64,000 bases of DNA from Clostridiales bacterium (lineage in GTDB: Bacteria; Bacillota; Clostridia; Christensenellales; Aristaeellaceae): the NCBI GenBank assembly GCA_019419995.1, contig JAHZHZ010000008.1, positions 25,291 through 89,290 of the forward strand, in the 5' to 3' direction. Under the pieces are notes generated by a model. The model was not told the origin of the DNA. It saw only the letters and a program-made list of their open reading frames with translations, and ran no database searches. Positions 24,348 through 32,541 of this stretch are shown one piece after another (positions within the stretch are counted from its first letter, which is position 1; every line of letters starts with the position of its first letter). The position numbers and the translations under genes were made by a program.

Positions 24348-25871
24348 CTATTCTATCGTCCATTCTGCCACATTCCAGAAGATTCCCACACCATGGTGGC
24401 CCATGACCGTATCAGGGGAAATGCCATGAATGCTGGATTTAGCTACATAGTCTGCATCGACATAGCAAATGAAGGCAAAGGCAGGATCTTTGGCCAATTC
24501 CTCTTGGAAACGGGCGTAGGCCTCAGTCCTCACCTGGGGATCGTCGCTCTGGCGGGCTTCGGTCAGATACTGATCTACCAGGGGATTGGAGTAGCTGGAA
24601 TAGTTGGCGCCTTTTCCGGTTCCAAAGACCTTGTAGGTGTGATCGTCCGCGTCAAAGGGGCTGCCCCAGCCGATCAGATAAGCCATTTGTCCGCCCCAGT
24701 CCACAACGGTGGGAATTTCTACGCTGCAGTCGATGCCGATTTGGCGAAGCTGCTGGGCAGCAGCCTGGGCAATGTCTGCGCGTACCTGATCGCCCGCACC
24801 TACGCTGATTACAAAGCCGATCTTTTCGCCGTTTCGGTAGTAAAAGCCGTCGTCTCCCAGTGTGCATCCTGCATTCTCCAACACGGAACGGGCCTTTTCC
24901 GGGTTATAATCGTAGTGTTCCACATCTTCATTATTGTAAACGTTGCGCTGGAGAGGCCCGTAGGCGGGAATACCCCGGCCCAGCAGCACTGCATTGATGA
25001 TGGCCTCGCGGTCGATGCCATAGCAGATGGCCGGGATGAGATCGCGGTTTTCCGTCCAATAGGGATTGGCGAAGTTGAACATGATGCCTCGATAATCGCT
25101 GGTTTGCATTTCATAGCAGTTGTAGCCCTCTACGCCATCAAACAATTGGGCGTCTCGGGGTGTCAACAGGGCCAGATCCAGTTCGCCGGACTGCATTTGT
25201 AAGGCTTTGGCGTTATCGTCGGGCACGATCTTAAAGATGATTCGGTCAATATTGGGCGTGCCTAGATAGTAATCATCATTTTTCACCAGTACGATGGCTT
25301 GCCCTTCGTCCCAACTCTCCAGCTTATAGGGGCCAGTGCCGACGGGAGACCGGAAGAAGTCTGAAGTTTGCATATCCTCTCCTGCCAACAGGTGTTCAGG
25401 CAGGATAGCCATGGTCATGTAGTCCAGAAAGGCCACGTTGGGCGCAGAGAGTTTAAAGGAAATGGTTTGATCGTCAATAACGGTGATTTCTTCTACGTCT
25501 TCGTAATTGGGAGCATTTTCAGAGCCATTTTCCGGGTCCATAATGGCTTCAATGGTGAATTTTACATCGCCGGCGCTGAAAGGTTCCCCATCGTGCCACC
25601 GCACATTCTCCCGGAGATGAAAAGTATAGGTACAGGTTTCAGCATCAAAGTCCCAAGACTCAGCCAGGCCGGGCACTACCTGGTTCTCTCCATTGTGGGC
25701 AGTTAGGCCGCTGAAGATTAAAATATTGATCTCTCCATGTTCGTCCATGGCTGGATTAATGCGAGTATAGTCTCCACTGCCGTAGACGAGGGTCGTTCTC
25801 TCCTGCTCCGCGAGGGCGAAGCCGCTCAGGGAGAGAACCAGAATCATGAGCAGAATCATGCCTCTCTTCAT
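24348..25871 (-). CDS. Family 5 peptide-binding protein of the Dpp-type ABC importer
   Basis: This 507-residue protein captures peptides outside the membrane for the transporter encoded downstream. It has a signal peptide (MKRGMILLMILVLSLSGFALAE) with no lipobox. The mature protein has LVYGSGDYTRINPAMDEHGE, YTFHLRENVRWHDGEPFSAGDVK, PVGTGPYKLESWD and AICYGIDREAIINAVL, all family 5 landmarks. I start at the ATG at 25871; the TTG at 25895 in the same frame has no ribosome binding site. A promoter is visible about 60 bp upstream. It is the first gene of the five-gene importer operon. Confidence 0.93.
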   Translation of the reverse strand: MKRGMILLMILVLSLSGFALAEQERTTLVYGSGDYTRINPAMDEHGEINILIFSGLTAHNGENQVVPGLAESWDFDAETCTYTFHLRENVRWHDGEPFSAGDVKFTIEAIMDPENGSENAPNYEDVEEITVIDDQTISFKLSAPNVAFLDYMTMAILPEHLLAGEDMQTSDFFRSPVGTGPYKLESWDEGQAIVLVKNDDYYLGTPNIDRIIFKIVPDDNAKALQMQSGELDLALLTPRDAQLFDGVEGYNCYEMQTSDYRGIMFNFANPYWTENRDLIPAICYGIDREAIINAVLLGRGIPAYGPLQRNVYNNEDVEHYDYNPEKARSVLENAGCTLGDDGFYYRNGEKIGFVISVGAGDQVRADIAQAAAQQLRQIGIDCSVEIPTVVDWGGQMAYLIGWGSPFDADDHTYKVFGTGKGANYSSYSNPLVDQYLTEARQSDDPQVRTEAYARFQEELAKDPAFAFICYVDADYVAKSSIHGISPDTVMGHHGVGIFWNVAEWTIE

Positions 25872-25928
25872 GGTGCATTCTGTTCCTTTCGACAATTAGA
25901 AATTTGGGTGATGGATATCCACACCTTC

Positions 25929-25957
25929 AGTATAGCAGTAAAGAAGAGAAGCTTGAA
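25929..25957 (-). promoter_or_regulatory. Promoter of the peptide importer operon
   Basis: On the minus strand TTCAAG (25957-25952) is followed after 17 bases by TATACT (25934-25929). The LysR gene ends just upstream at 25994, so its product could bind here. Confidence 0.6.
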
Positions 25958-25993
25958 GCCCGGAGGGGGGTTGTTTTGCTGGATTTAACAAGG

Positions 25994-26872
25994 TCAATGA
26001 TGACCTTCCATCATCCGCTGAGAGAAAAAGCCGCACAGAAAATGGTAAAAATCCTCCACAATGCGCGAATCAACGCGATTTTTTTGCAGCTGAATAGCGA
26101 TGCTTCTGCGACACAGGGGCTGCGAAATTTCCAGCAGGCGCATGCCACTCTCTCCCAGGCGGCCCCAGCTGAAAGCGGGCCAGAAACCTACGCCCATGTG
26201 CGCGGAGATCATGTTGCGTACCGTGGTGGGACTGTCGCTCTCGAAGCTGATGCGCGGTGTGAAACCCGCTTCGTGGCAGAAGCGATCGCAGGCCTGTCGG
26301 AAGCGCTTCTGGGAAATTAGGCTGATAAAATCAGCGTCCTTGAAATCTCGCAGTCGAACTTGGGTCAATCCGTCAAAGCGAGGATCGTCGGGTACGGCCA
26401 GACAGATATTTTCATCCACCACGAAGCTATTTTCGCCGGTGGAAGTGGTTCCTACTGCCTGCCCGGAAATGCTGATGTCAAACAGATTCTCATCCTCTCC
26501 CATCAAAAATTGAAAGCCGACCTTTTCATGGCGCTGTCGGTATTCGATGATGGCTTCCGATACAATCAATGACGCCGCGCTGACCTTAAGATGGATGGTG
26601 GTACGCTCCGGATCGGCCATTTTCTGCAGCTGGTCCGGAAGGACGTCCAGACGGTGAATCAAAGGTTCCAGCTTATCCTTTAAAAAGCGCCCGTATTCCG
26701 TCAGTACGATGTTGCGTCCCTTCGGCACAAATAGAGGGACGCCCAGCTCTGCTTCCAGACGTCGAATAGACTGTGATAGGGAAGGCTGTGAGACGTGCAG
26801 CTTCTCCGCACTTCGGGTGATGTGCTGGGTGTGCGCCACTTCCAGAAAATAACGTAGTTGCAGTAATTCCAT
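25994..26872 (-). CDS. LysR family transcriptional regulator
   Basis: This 292-residue regulator has the LysR winged helix-turn-helix at residues 1-60 (ELLQLRYFLEVAHTQHITRSAEKLHVSQPSLSQSIRRLEAELG) and a periplasmic-binding-type effector domain in the rest. GGGAGG precedes the ATG by five bases. It lies directly upstream of the peptide importer operon in the same direction and divergent from the PQ-loop gene. LysR proteins usually control a neighbour; either the importer or the PQ-loop gene is possible. Confidence 0.9.
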   Translation of the reverse strand: MELLQLRYFLEVAHTQHITRSAEKLHVSQPSLSQSIRRLEAELGVPLFVPKGRNIVLTEYGRFLKDKLEPLIHRLDVLPDQLQKMADPERTTIHLKVSAASLIVSEAIIEYRQRHEKVGFQFLMGEDENLFDISISGQAVGTTSTGENSFVVDENICLAVPDDPRFDGLTQVRLRDFKDADFISLISQKRFRQACDRFCHEAGFTPRISFESDSPTTVRNMISAHMGVGFWPAFSWGRLGESGMRLLEISQPLCRRSIAIQLQKNRVDSRIVEDFYHFLCGFFSQRMMEGHH

Positions 26873-26988
26873 AAAGCCTCCCGATTTATAGGATGTATAT
26901 TATGACAATGATCAAAAATAAGTATTTTTTATTTTGTTATTTATATGATACACTAATTCCAAGAGGAAAACAAGGAGAAATGATAGCA

Positions 26989-27279
26989 ATGACTGAAATT
27001 CTGGAATCCGTGATGCTGATTTGTTTTGGCCTCTCTTGGCCGATGTCCGTTGTAAAGAACATCAAGGCGCATACGGCAAAATCCATGAGCCTGCCCTTTA
27101 TACTGCTGATCATTACCGGCTATATAGCAGGTATCGGAGCCAAAATTTACAGCCATAATTACAGCTATGTATTGGCTATATATGTTTTAAACTTGATCTT
27201 TGTTTCTGCCAATCTGGTGGTATACTTCATTAATCGAAATTATGATAACCGCAAAATGGCGGCACCTCACCATTCCTAA
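26989..27279 (+). CDS. Small PQ-loop-like membrane protein
   Basis: This 96-residue protein has three hydrophobic helices, about residues 4-20, 35-53 and 60-82. The SWPMSVVKNIKAHTAKSMSLPF stretch resembles a PQ-loop repeat of the SemiSWEET/MtN3 type, with the WP pair and the SxSLPF end. Such proteins dimerise to carry sugars or amino acids, but the substrate here is unknown. The start is uncertain: AAGGAG at 26972-26977 is 2 bases from the ATG at 26980 and 11 from the one at 26989. It is divergent from the LysR gene and may be its target. Confidence 0.7.
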   Translation: MTEILESVMLICFGLSWPMSVVKNIKAHTAKSMSLPFILLIITGYIAGIGAKIYSHNYSYVLAIYVLNLIFVSANLVVYFINRNYDNRKMAAPHHS

Positions 27280-27293
27280 AACAGAGAAAAAAT

Positions 27294-27328
27294 AGAGCGC
27301 CCCGAAACGGAAAGTTTCGGGGCGCTCT
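27294..27328. terminator. Bidirectional terminator between PQ-loop and DUF4173 genes
   Basis: AGAGCGCCCCGAAAC (27294-27308) pairs perfectly with GTTTCGGGGCGCTCT (27314-27328) over a 5-nt loop. The A-run before it gives a good U-tract on the minus strand, so it mainly ends the DUF4173 operon. Confidence 0.9.
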
Positions 27329-29113
27329 CTATGGAGAAAGGCTCTTTCTGGATTGAACACTTGTAGATCCCGTGCGAGTATAGGAAAGATCCATGATTTC
27401 GAGTGTACAGTTATGGCAAAGTACATTCTGAGATGAGAAACGAAAGTACATGCCCCAAAGGTGATGGTGGTCAGGAAAGGATGCGTATATTATCAGGCCG
27501 GTATTTGAGGGTGCCCAGCGGAATTCGCCAGCTTGACTACCTCCCTTTTCTAGAAACAGGCCGGTTCCATTTGCATAGATCCGCAGAACCTGTCTGGACG
27601 AAATCTTAGCGGGAAATACTTTCTGCCCATCCACACTGGAAAGCTGCCAATCTCCCACGTAGTCATCTGCAGCAGCCTGATTAACCTTTGCCCAGCTCAG
27701 GCTCCAATCATACCAGTTCGGACGATTCAGCAAAAATTCCACTTCCAGGCATCGAATCTGTCCCTGATATTTGTCATCTTTTAGCGATCGTAGGGCAGGA
27801 AGCACGTCGGGAGAGAGTTCAGACAAATATGCCACATCCAGTTCTTGCAATGTACCTCGCTCATAGGCGGTGAGGTTGGCTTGGACAATTTGAGCATCGA
27901 TGTTGACGCAGTTGAAGGCAACCCATGTGGTCAGGATAAATAGGGTAAGGGCGCGACAGATGCAGAGCGATGGCCGCAGGCACTTGATCAGCAGAGCGAC
28001 TATAGCCGCGGCGATGGCCAGAAATCCCCACAGAGTTACAGCCCGCAGCAGCGTCCAGCCATAGGCCTGTATGTACTGCAGCATTCGGCAGAGGGCTGTG
28101 GCCGTGATGCCCATGGTTAACAGAGCGGACAATGCACTCAGCAGGCGTATGCCAGGCTTTGTAGGGTACAGGCTGACGGCTGGCAGGGCCACAAGCAGCG
28201 TGATCAGGGCTACGAGTACCAACTGGAAGAATCCGGCGCGGGCGCTTGCCGCGTAGTTGATTTGGGGAAGCTGATGAAACAGCCGCTTCAATTGGATGTA
28301 AAGGAAAGCCGCGTATACTCCACATAGGGCAAAGAGCAGTACGCACAGACTCAGGGGATTGAATTTTTTGTCCTGCTTTTTATGGCTGCGGGGTAACCAG
28401 CGGTTAAGGCCGTGGATAAAGGCGAAGAGCAGAAGGCTGAGGAAGGCAAAGCGCAGAAGATTCCACAGAGTCTTAGCCAATTTTTCTCCGTTAAAAGCGG
28501 TAAAAAGATTGATGATGGTTGCGCCGAATTCAGAATCAGCATCGCACAGCAAAATGAGCACCAGGCCCACCACGGGAATACAGAGGATCAGGCCCAGGGC
28601 AATTGCTCGGAGCGTAGAGGTGCTGGCCAGCTTTCGTGAACTGGTTAATGCCCGGAAGGGAGCGGCGAATTGCGGCCAGGGCGACTTAAATAGGCGGCGC
28701 AGGGAATCGCTCAGCCCCTGGGCGCTGAATAAGTCGCGGCTTCCGGATAGCGAAAAAGCCGTCAAGGCTATAAGACCGATGAGAACCGGCAGATTCATCA
28801 GACGCAGGGAATTATTGGCATATAGACCATACGTGGCGGAAAGCAGCAGTGTACAAATCAATGGGAACCAACTATTGCGCAGGTGCATCGTGCCTTGAGC
28901 CACGATGCACAGCCCTAGAAAGATCCAGGTGCTTGCCATCAGCCCTATGCCAGGGAGATGGGTGTTTCCCGAGAAGAAAAAGCTCTCATGTCCAATTGTG
29001 TACAGTGCGCCCAGTAAAAACGATCCCCACAGAACCAGGCGAGTTTTTCGGTCGAACTTCTCTTGCGATCTTTTGGAAACAGGTTCTACGGAAGGCGCAA
29101 AGGTATTTTCCAT
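27329..29113 (-). CDS. DUF4173 multi-pass membrane protein with a C-terminal soluble domain
   Basis: This 594-residue protein has about 12-13 membrane helices in residues 25-440, with the DUF4173 block around LLCDADSEFGATIINLF. The remaining 150 residues are soluble. Within them, YVGDWQLSSVDGQKV, RIYANGTGLFL and EFRWAPSNTGLIIYAS resemble lipocalin-like (DUF5640-type) beta-barrel domains, an addition I do not regard as standard for DUF4173. The ATG at 29113 is preferred over 29119 because GGAGGA is seven bases away. It is the last gene of a three-gene operon after the DUF2975 and XRE genes. Function unknown, possibly envelope sensing. Confidence 0.8.
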   Translation of the reverse strand: MENTFAPSVEPVSKRSQEKFDRKTRLVLWGSFLLGALYTIGHESFFFSGNTHLPGIGLMASTWIFLGLCIVAQGTMHLRNSWFPLICTLLLSATYGLYANNSLRLMNLPVLIGLIALTAFSLSGSRDLFSAQGLSDSLRRLFKSPWPQFAAPFRALTSSRKLASTSTLRAIALGLILCIPVVGLVLILLCDADSEFGATIINLFTAFNGEKLAKTLWNLLRFAFLSLLLFAFIHGLNRWLPRSHKKQDKKFNPLSLCVLLFALCGVYAAFLYIQLKRLFHQLPQINYAASARAGFFQLVLVALITLLVALPAVSLYPTKPGIRLLSALSALLTMGITATALCRMLQYIQAYGWTLLRAVTLWGFLAIAAAIVALLIKCLRPSLCICRALTLFILTTWVAFNCVNIDAQIVQANLTAYERGTLQELDVAYLSELSPDVLPALRSLKDDKYQGQIRCLEVEFLLNRPNWYDWSLSWAKVNQAAADDYVGDWQLSSVDGQKVFPAKISSRQVLRIYANGTGLFLEKGGSQAGEFRWAPSNTGLIIYASFPDHHHLWGMYFRFSSQNVLCHNCTLEIMDLSYTRTGSTSVQSRKSLSP

Positions 29114-29115
29114 GA

Positions 29116-29325
29116 TCATTCCTCCTCTTCAAAAACCAGCAGATCTCCCGGTTGGCAGTCTAACACTCGACAGATGGCTTCCAGTGTGGTAAAGCGTATG
29201 GCCTTGGCCCGTCCGTTCTTTAATACGGAAAGATTGGCTATGGTAATTCCCACACGATTGCTCAGTTCTGTCATGCTCATCTTCCGGCGGGCAAGCATCA
29301 CATCCAGATCGATGCGTATAGCCAT
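29116..29325 (-). CDS. Small XRE family helix-turn-helix regulator (YozG-like)
   Basis: This 69-residue protein is a single helix-turn-helix domain: MLARRKMSMTELSNRVGITIANLSVLKNGRAKAIRFTTL, then ICRVLDCQPGDLL. It matches the small YozG-type regulators that accompany DUF2975 membrane proteins. GGAGGTGG precedes the ATG. It sits 10 bp after the DUF2975 gene and 2 bp before the DUF4173 gene. It probably controls this operon through the repeated ATCGAT sites at the promoter; that is inference. Confidence 0.9.
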   Translation of the reverse strand: MAIRIDLDVMLARRKMSMTELSNRVGITIANLSVLKNGRAKAIRFTTLEAICRVLDCQPGDLLVFEEEE

Positions 29326-29335
29326 AATCCACCTC

Positions 29336-29839
29336 CTAAATGGTCAAATCGTTTTCTTCCTGAAGGCGGCCAGCTTTTCCCAATAGCAAGGCTAGCATCT
29401 GGGAAACCAGAGCTACGGCCAGCGTGGCCAGCAGGGCTAGCCCCATGCGAATGTACAGGGCTGCCGAAGCGAATTTTGCAGTGATGAAGCCTGTATTCGC
29501 TGGAGATATTCCCAGGATTGCACCAGCAACCATCAATATCGCCCACAGTCCTGAGGTTAGAAACAGCAGTCGCGCAATGGATCGCATACGCGCTGCGTTT
29601 TCCCGGCTGAAGGATCGGTCGTTTCCGATGTTTCGACATATGGCAAAATAATGTCGAAGTGCCAGAAGATAGGGTAATCCCATGATCATCTGCACCAGTA
29701 AAAGCAATACATCCCGTTCCCGCGGGCCTTTTTCCTGAATCAATTGGAACAGCGCCGTCCCGTAAAAGAGAAAGATAACTCCGATTACAGCCAGAGCTCC
29801 GGCCAGGATCAGCAGTCCTGATAATTTTTTCTGATTCAT
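29336..29839 (-). CDS. DUF2975 membrane protein
   Basis: This 167-residue protein has four membrane helices (about residues 10-28, 48-63, 93-113, 130-150). The central CRNIGNDRSFSRENAARMRSIA motif is the hallmark of DUF2975. GAGGAGG precedes the ATG by about eight bases. DUF2975 proteins are nearly always next to a YozG-type regulator, as here, and may hold or sense for it at the membrane. It is the first gene of the operon. Confidence 0.88.
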   Translation of the reverse strand: MNQKKLSGLLILAGALAVIGVIFLFYGTALFQLIQEKGPRERDVLLLLVQMIMGLPYLLALRHYFAICRNIGNDRSFSRENAARMRSIARLLFLTSGLWAILMVAGAILGISPANTGFITAKFASAALYIRMGLALLATLAVALVSQMLALLLGKAGRLQEENDLTI

Positions 29840-29861
29840 GCGTCAGCCTCCTCTCGAATGC

Positions 29862-29890
29862 ATCATACCACGCGTTTTCATAAATGTCAA
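29862..29890 (-). promoter_or_regulatory. Sigma-A promoter of the DUF2975-XRE-DUF4173 operon
   Basis: On the minus strand a perfect TTGACA (29890-29885) is followed after 17 bases by TATGAT (29867-29862). Confidence 0.88.
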
Positions 29891-29899
29891 TAAAAATAT

Positions 29900-29926
29900 A
29901 TCGATTATCGATAAAATATTATCGAT
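29900..29926. repeat. ATCGAT heptad repeats, candidate operator
   Basis: ATCGAT occurs at 29900, 29907 and 29921, a 7-bp phase with one degenerate unit (AAATATT) at 29914. The sites lie 10 bp upstream of the -35 box of the DUF2975 operon and about 50 bp upstream of the parA promoter. The arrangement suggests cooperative binding of a dimeric regulator, most simply the XRE protein of the operon. Confidence 0.6.
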
Positions 29927-29971
29927 AATGGTGATAGTTATACATTTCAACGAAACTTTTACCGGCAAGAC

Positions 29972-30000
29972 TTGCCGCAGAGAGTGCTTTTCGATATAAT
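29972..30000 (+). promoter_or_regulatory. Promoter of the parA-parB-ydcF operon
   Basis: TTGCCG (29972-29977) and TATAAT (29995-30000) are separated by 17 bases. The predicted transcript starts near 30007. Confidence 0.75.
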
Positions 30001-30040
30001 AATAGAATATAGAAAGAACAACAGGGAACGGGTGGAAGAC

Positions 30041-30808
30041 GTGGGAAAGATCATCGCGGTTGCAAATCAAAAGGGCGGAGTGGGAAAGACGACTACCGCC
30101 GTGAACCTTTCAGCTTGTCTGGCGGACCGGGGAGAGCGGGTGTTGTTGGTGGATCTGGATCCCCAGGGCAATGCCACCAGCGGACTGGGCAAGGGGGAGG
30201 AACAAGGCAGTACGGTTTACGATGTACTTATCGGCGCAGCCAATGCAAGGGACGCGGTGTTGCCCACCTGTTGCGAAAATCTTCAACTCATGCCCACGGC
30301 TATTGAACTGGCGGGAGCAGAAATTGAGCTGGTGGGGTTGGAGGACCGGGAGCGTCTTCTGAAGAAAGCGCTGGAGGATGTGCGGGACAAGTACGACTCA
30401 ATTTTCATTGATTGCCCGCCATCACTAAGTTTGCTGACCATCAACGCTCTGAGTGCAGCGGACAGCGTACTCATTCCCATCCAGTGCGAGTATTATGCGC
30501 TGGAGGGGCTGGGACAGCTAATGAACACCATTCGCCTGATGCGGCGCAAGTTGAATCCGGATTTGAGCATTGAAGGAATTCTGTTGACGATGTTTGATGG
30601 GAGGACCAATCTGTGCGCCCAAGTGGTGCAGGAGGTGCGCGCCCATTTTCCCCAGGAAGTGTTTGAAACGATGATTCCCCGGAATATCCGCCTAAGTGAG
30701 GCGCCCAGTTACGGCCTGCCCATCCACCTCTATGATGGGCGCTGTATTGGCGCGAAAGCATACGGCGAACTGGCCGGAGAAATGATGCGCAGGAGAGGGA
30801 GAGGATAG
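30041..30808 (+). CDS. parA: Chromosome partitioning ATPase ParA (Soj)
   Basis: ParA is the ATPase that works with ParB to segregate the replication origin. The 255-residue protein has the deviant Walker A VANQKGGVGKTTTAVNLSA (with the signature lysine), Walker A' VLLVDLDPQGNATSG and Walker B DSIFIDCPPSLSLLT. I start at the GTG at 30041, giving the usual MGKIIAVANQ beginning; the GTG at 30032 is also possible since AGGGA precedes it. Upstream in-frame codons lie before the promoter. parB follows after 2 bp. The length and motifs fit the chromosomal Soj type rather than plasmid ParA. Confidence 0.95.
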   Translation: MGKIIAVANQKGGVGKTTTAVNLSACLADRGERVLLVDLDPQGNATSGLGKGEEQGSTVYDVLIGAANARDAVLPTCCENLQLMPTAIELAGAEIELVGLEDRERLLKKALEDVRDKYDSIFIDCPPSLSLLTINALSAADSVLIPIQCEYYALEGLGQLMNTIRLMRRKLNPDLSIEGILLTMFDGRTNLCAQVVQEVRAHFPQEVFETMIPRNIRLSEAPSYGLPIHLYDGRCIGAKAYGELAGEMMRRRGRG

Positions 30809-30810
30809 AG

Positions 30811-31716
30811 ATGGCGAAGAAAGTTCAGCGAGGCCTGGGCCGGGGACTGGGCGCCCTGTTGGGTGACGACGTTGTGGAACAGCGGGTAGAGAATGCGGTG
30901 CCCGCGACGCAGAGCCAGAGCGTTCCGGCCGACGAGGTACGCATGCTGCCTATACGCTTGATCGATCCCAATCCGGAGCAGCCCAGGCGCAATTTTGATC
31001 CAGCAGCGTTGGAGGAATTGGCGGCGTCCATCCGGGCGGTAGGAGTGATCCAGCCCATCATCGTGGCGCCGGCGGGCGAGCGTTATACGATCATCGCTGG
31101 GGAGCGCCGCTATCGCGCCTCTAGGCTGGCAGAATTGGAAGAGATTCCTGCTATCGTGCGCCAGTGGGATGCACAGCGGCGCATGGAGGCTGCACTGATT
31201 GAAAATTTGCAGAGGGATGATCTGAACCCAATCGAGGAAGCTGCCGGGGTGCGACAGCTGATGGATGAGGGAGGTATGACCCAGGAGAAGGTGGCAGAGC
31301 GCCTGGGGAAAAGCCGCCCCGCGGTGGCCAATCTTCTGCGTCTGTTGACACTTCAACCCAGCGTTCAACAGCTGGTGGTGGAGGGCAAGCTCTCTGCGGG
31401 CCACGCTAGGGCGCTAGTGGGTGTGGAGCCGCGCAGACAGGTGCAGCTGGCTAATCTTACGGTACAGCAGGGTTGGTCAGTGCGACAATTGGAGCGCATA
31501 TGCGCCCAGCCTGTCAAGGAACCTGCTCCCAAACCGGTAAAAGTGCGGGATCAGCAGTTTAACCAGTTGGAAAGCATGGCCCGGGAGCTCTTCGGTACCC
31601 GCGCCAAACTGGAGGGTACGCAGGAGAGCGGGAAACTGACGCTGTTTTATTACAGCCAGGACGATTTACAGAGGATTTGGGAAGTGCTGGAAATGACCCG
31701 GGAAGACCGACTTTGA
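30811..31716 (+). CDS. parB: Chromosome partitioning protein ParB (Spo0J)
   Basis: ParB binds parS sites and spreads as a CTP-dependent clamp. The 301-residue protein begins with RGLGRGLGALLGDD, the ParA-stimulating N-terminal tail. The CTP-binding domain follows, with NPEQPRRNFDPAALEELAASI and the box GERRYRASRLA. The helix-turn-helix is GMTQEKVAERLGKSRPAVANLLRLL, then LSAGHARAL. The C-terminal dimerisation domain follows. In spore-formers it is Spo0J, which also loads SMC. No parS site matching TGTTTCACGTGAAACA was seen in the window. Confidence 0.96.
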   Translation: MAKKVQRGLGRGLGALLGDDVVEQRVENAVPATQSQSVPADEVRMLPIRLIDPNPEQPRRNFDPAALEELAASIRAVGVIQPIIVAPAGERYTIIAGERRYRASRLAELEEIPAIVRQWDAQRRMEAALIENLQRDDLNPIEEAAGVRQLMDEGGMTQEKVAERLGKSRPAVANLLRLLTLQPSVQQLVVEGKLSAGHARALVGVEPRRQVQLANLTVQQGWSVRQLERICAQPVKEPAPKPVKVRDQQFNQLESMARELFGTRAKLEGTQESGKLTLFYYSQDDLQRIWEVLEMTREDRL

Positions 31717-31744
31717 TTTTATGCCGGCTGAAGGCAAAGAAGCG

Positions 31745-32350
31745 ATGATTTGGTTGAGCATTGCGGCTCCTATACTGCTGGTGGTGCTGTCGGCGATGAT
31801 TGTGTTTGCGGGGGTCTGTTTTTGTGCGCACCGGCGCTTTGTCTGTCAGAAGGCGGATTGTCTGATCGTGCTCGGTGCACGGGTCCATCCGGATGGACAA
31901 CCGAGTACCAGTCTGGAAATGCGCTGCAGAGCGGCAGCAGAAGCTTTTGAGAAGGGCATTGCTGGATGGATTATTGTCTGTGGTGGGCAGGGGGCAGATG
32001 AACCCGTGTCGGAGGCCCGGGCAATGGATATCTTTCTGCGTCAGTTGGGCGTGGATGAAAGCCATATCCTTTTGGAAGATCGCTCCACGAATACACTGGA
32101 GAATTTGCACAATGCCTGTGAAATTATGAATAAGGGTGGCTTTAAAAGTGCGGTAGTGGTTACCAGCGACTATCACCTTACACGAGCTTTGTGGTTGGCT
32201 CGGGATCTGGGTATTCCGGCCTGTGGAATTGCTGCACGTGGACCTTTGAGGCCGAGACACGTTTTTAAAAGCAGAATTATGGAGTCGGGAAGTTGGTTGA
32301 AGTATTTTTTTCAAAGGATACATATTGATGGAAGGAATATGATATTGTAA
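31745..32350 (+). CDS. YdcF family (DUF218) membrane protein
   Basis: This is a membrane-anchored member of the DUF218/YdcF-SanA family, about 201 residues from this start. One N-terminal helix (IAAPILLVVLSAMIVFAGVCFCA) precedes the domain, which starts at ADCLIVLGARVHPDGQPS, continues with EDRSTNTLENLHNA and VVVTSDYHLTRALWLA. Family members act on the cell envelope; the reaction is unknown. The ATG at 31721 is in frame but has no ribosome binding site; AAGG lies about nine bases before 31745. It follows parB closely and probably shares its transcript. Confidence 0.85.
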   Translation: MIWLSIAAPILLVVLSAMIVFAGVCFCAHRRFVCQKADCLIVLGARVHPDGQPSTSLEMRCRAAAEAFEKGIAGWIIVCGGQGADEPVSEARAMDIFLRQLGVDESHILLEDRSTNTLENLHNACEIMNKGGFKSAVVVTSDYHLTRALWLARDLGIPACGIAARGPLRPRHVFKSRIMESGSWLKYFFQRIHIDGRNMIL

Positions 32351-32352
32351 AT

Positions 32353-32388
32353 AGAGACAGATCCTCATGAGGCTGTCTCTATATTTTT
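32353..32388 (+). terminator. Terminator of the parA-parB-ydcF operon
   Basis: AGAGACAG (32353-32360) pairs with CTGTCTCT (32373-32380), with an inner CCTC/GAGG, and runs into ATATTTTTG. Confidence 0.85.
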
Positions 32389-32470
32389 GAAAATATTTGC
32401 AGGGAATGTGATAAGAAAACAAATCTTTGTAAAGTAAACGTTTGCGAACTGAAATGCCGGAAAAGCAGCC

Positions 32471-32499
32471 TTGCTTTTTCCGTAGGCAAAGAGTATAAT
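32471..32499 (+). promoter_or_regulatory. Promoter of the nucleotidyltransferase gene
   Basis: TTGCTT (32471-32476) and TATAAT (32494-32499) with a 17-base spacer lie 42 bp before the start codon. Confidence 0.78.
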
Positions 32500-32541
32500 G
32501 GCCGTAAACAGAAATTAACAATCGAGAGGTGTTCTGCACGA

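Noticed and set aside
29900..29926. ATCGAT repeats as a parS centromere for the adjacent parA-parB
   Set aside because: They do not match the conserved 16-bp parS palindrome and sit at the promoter of the other operon.
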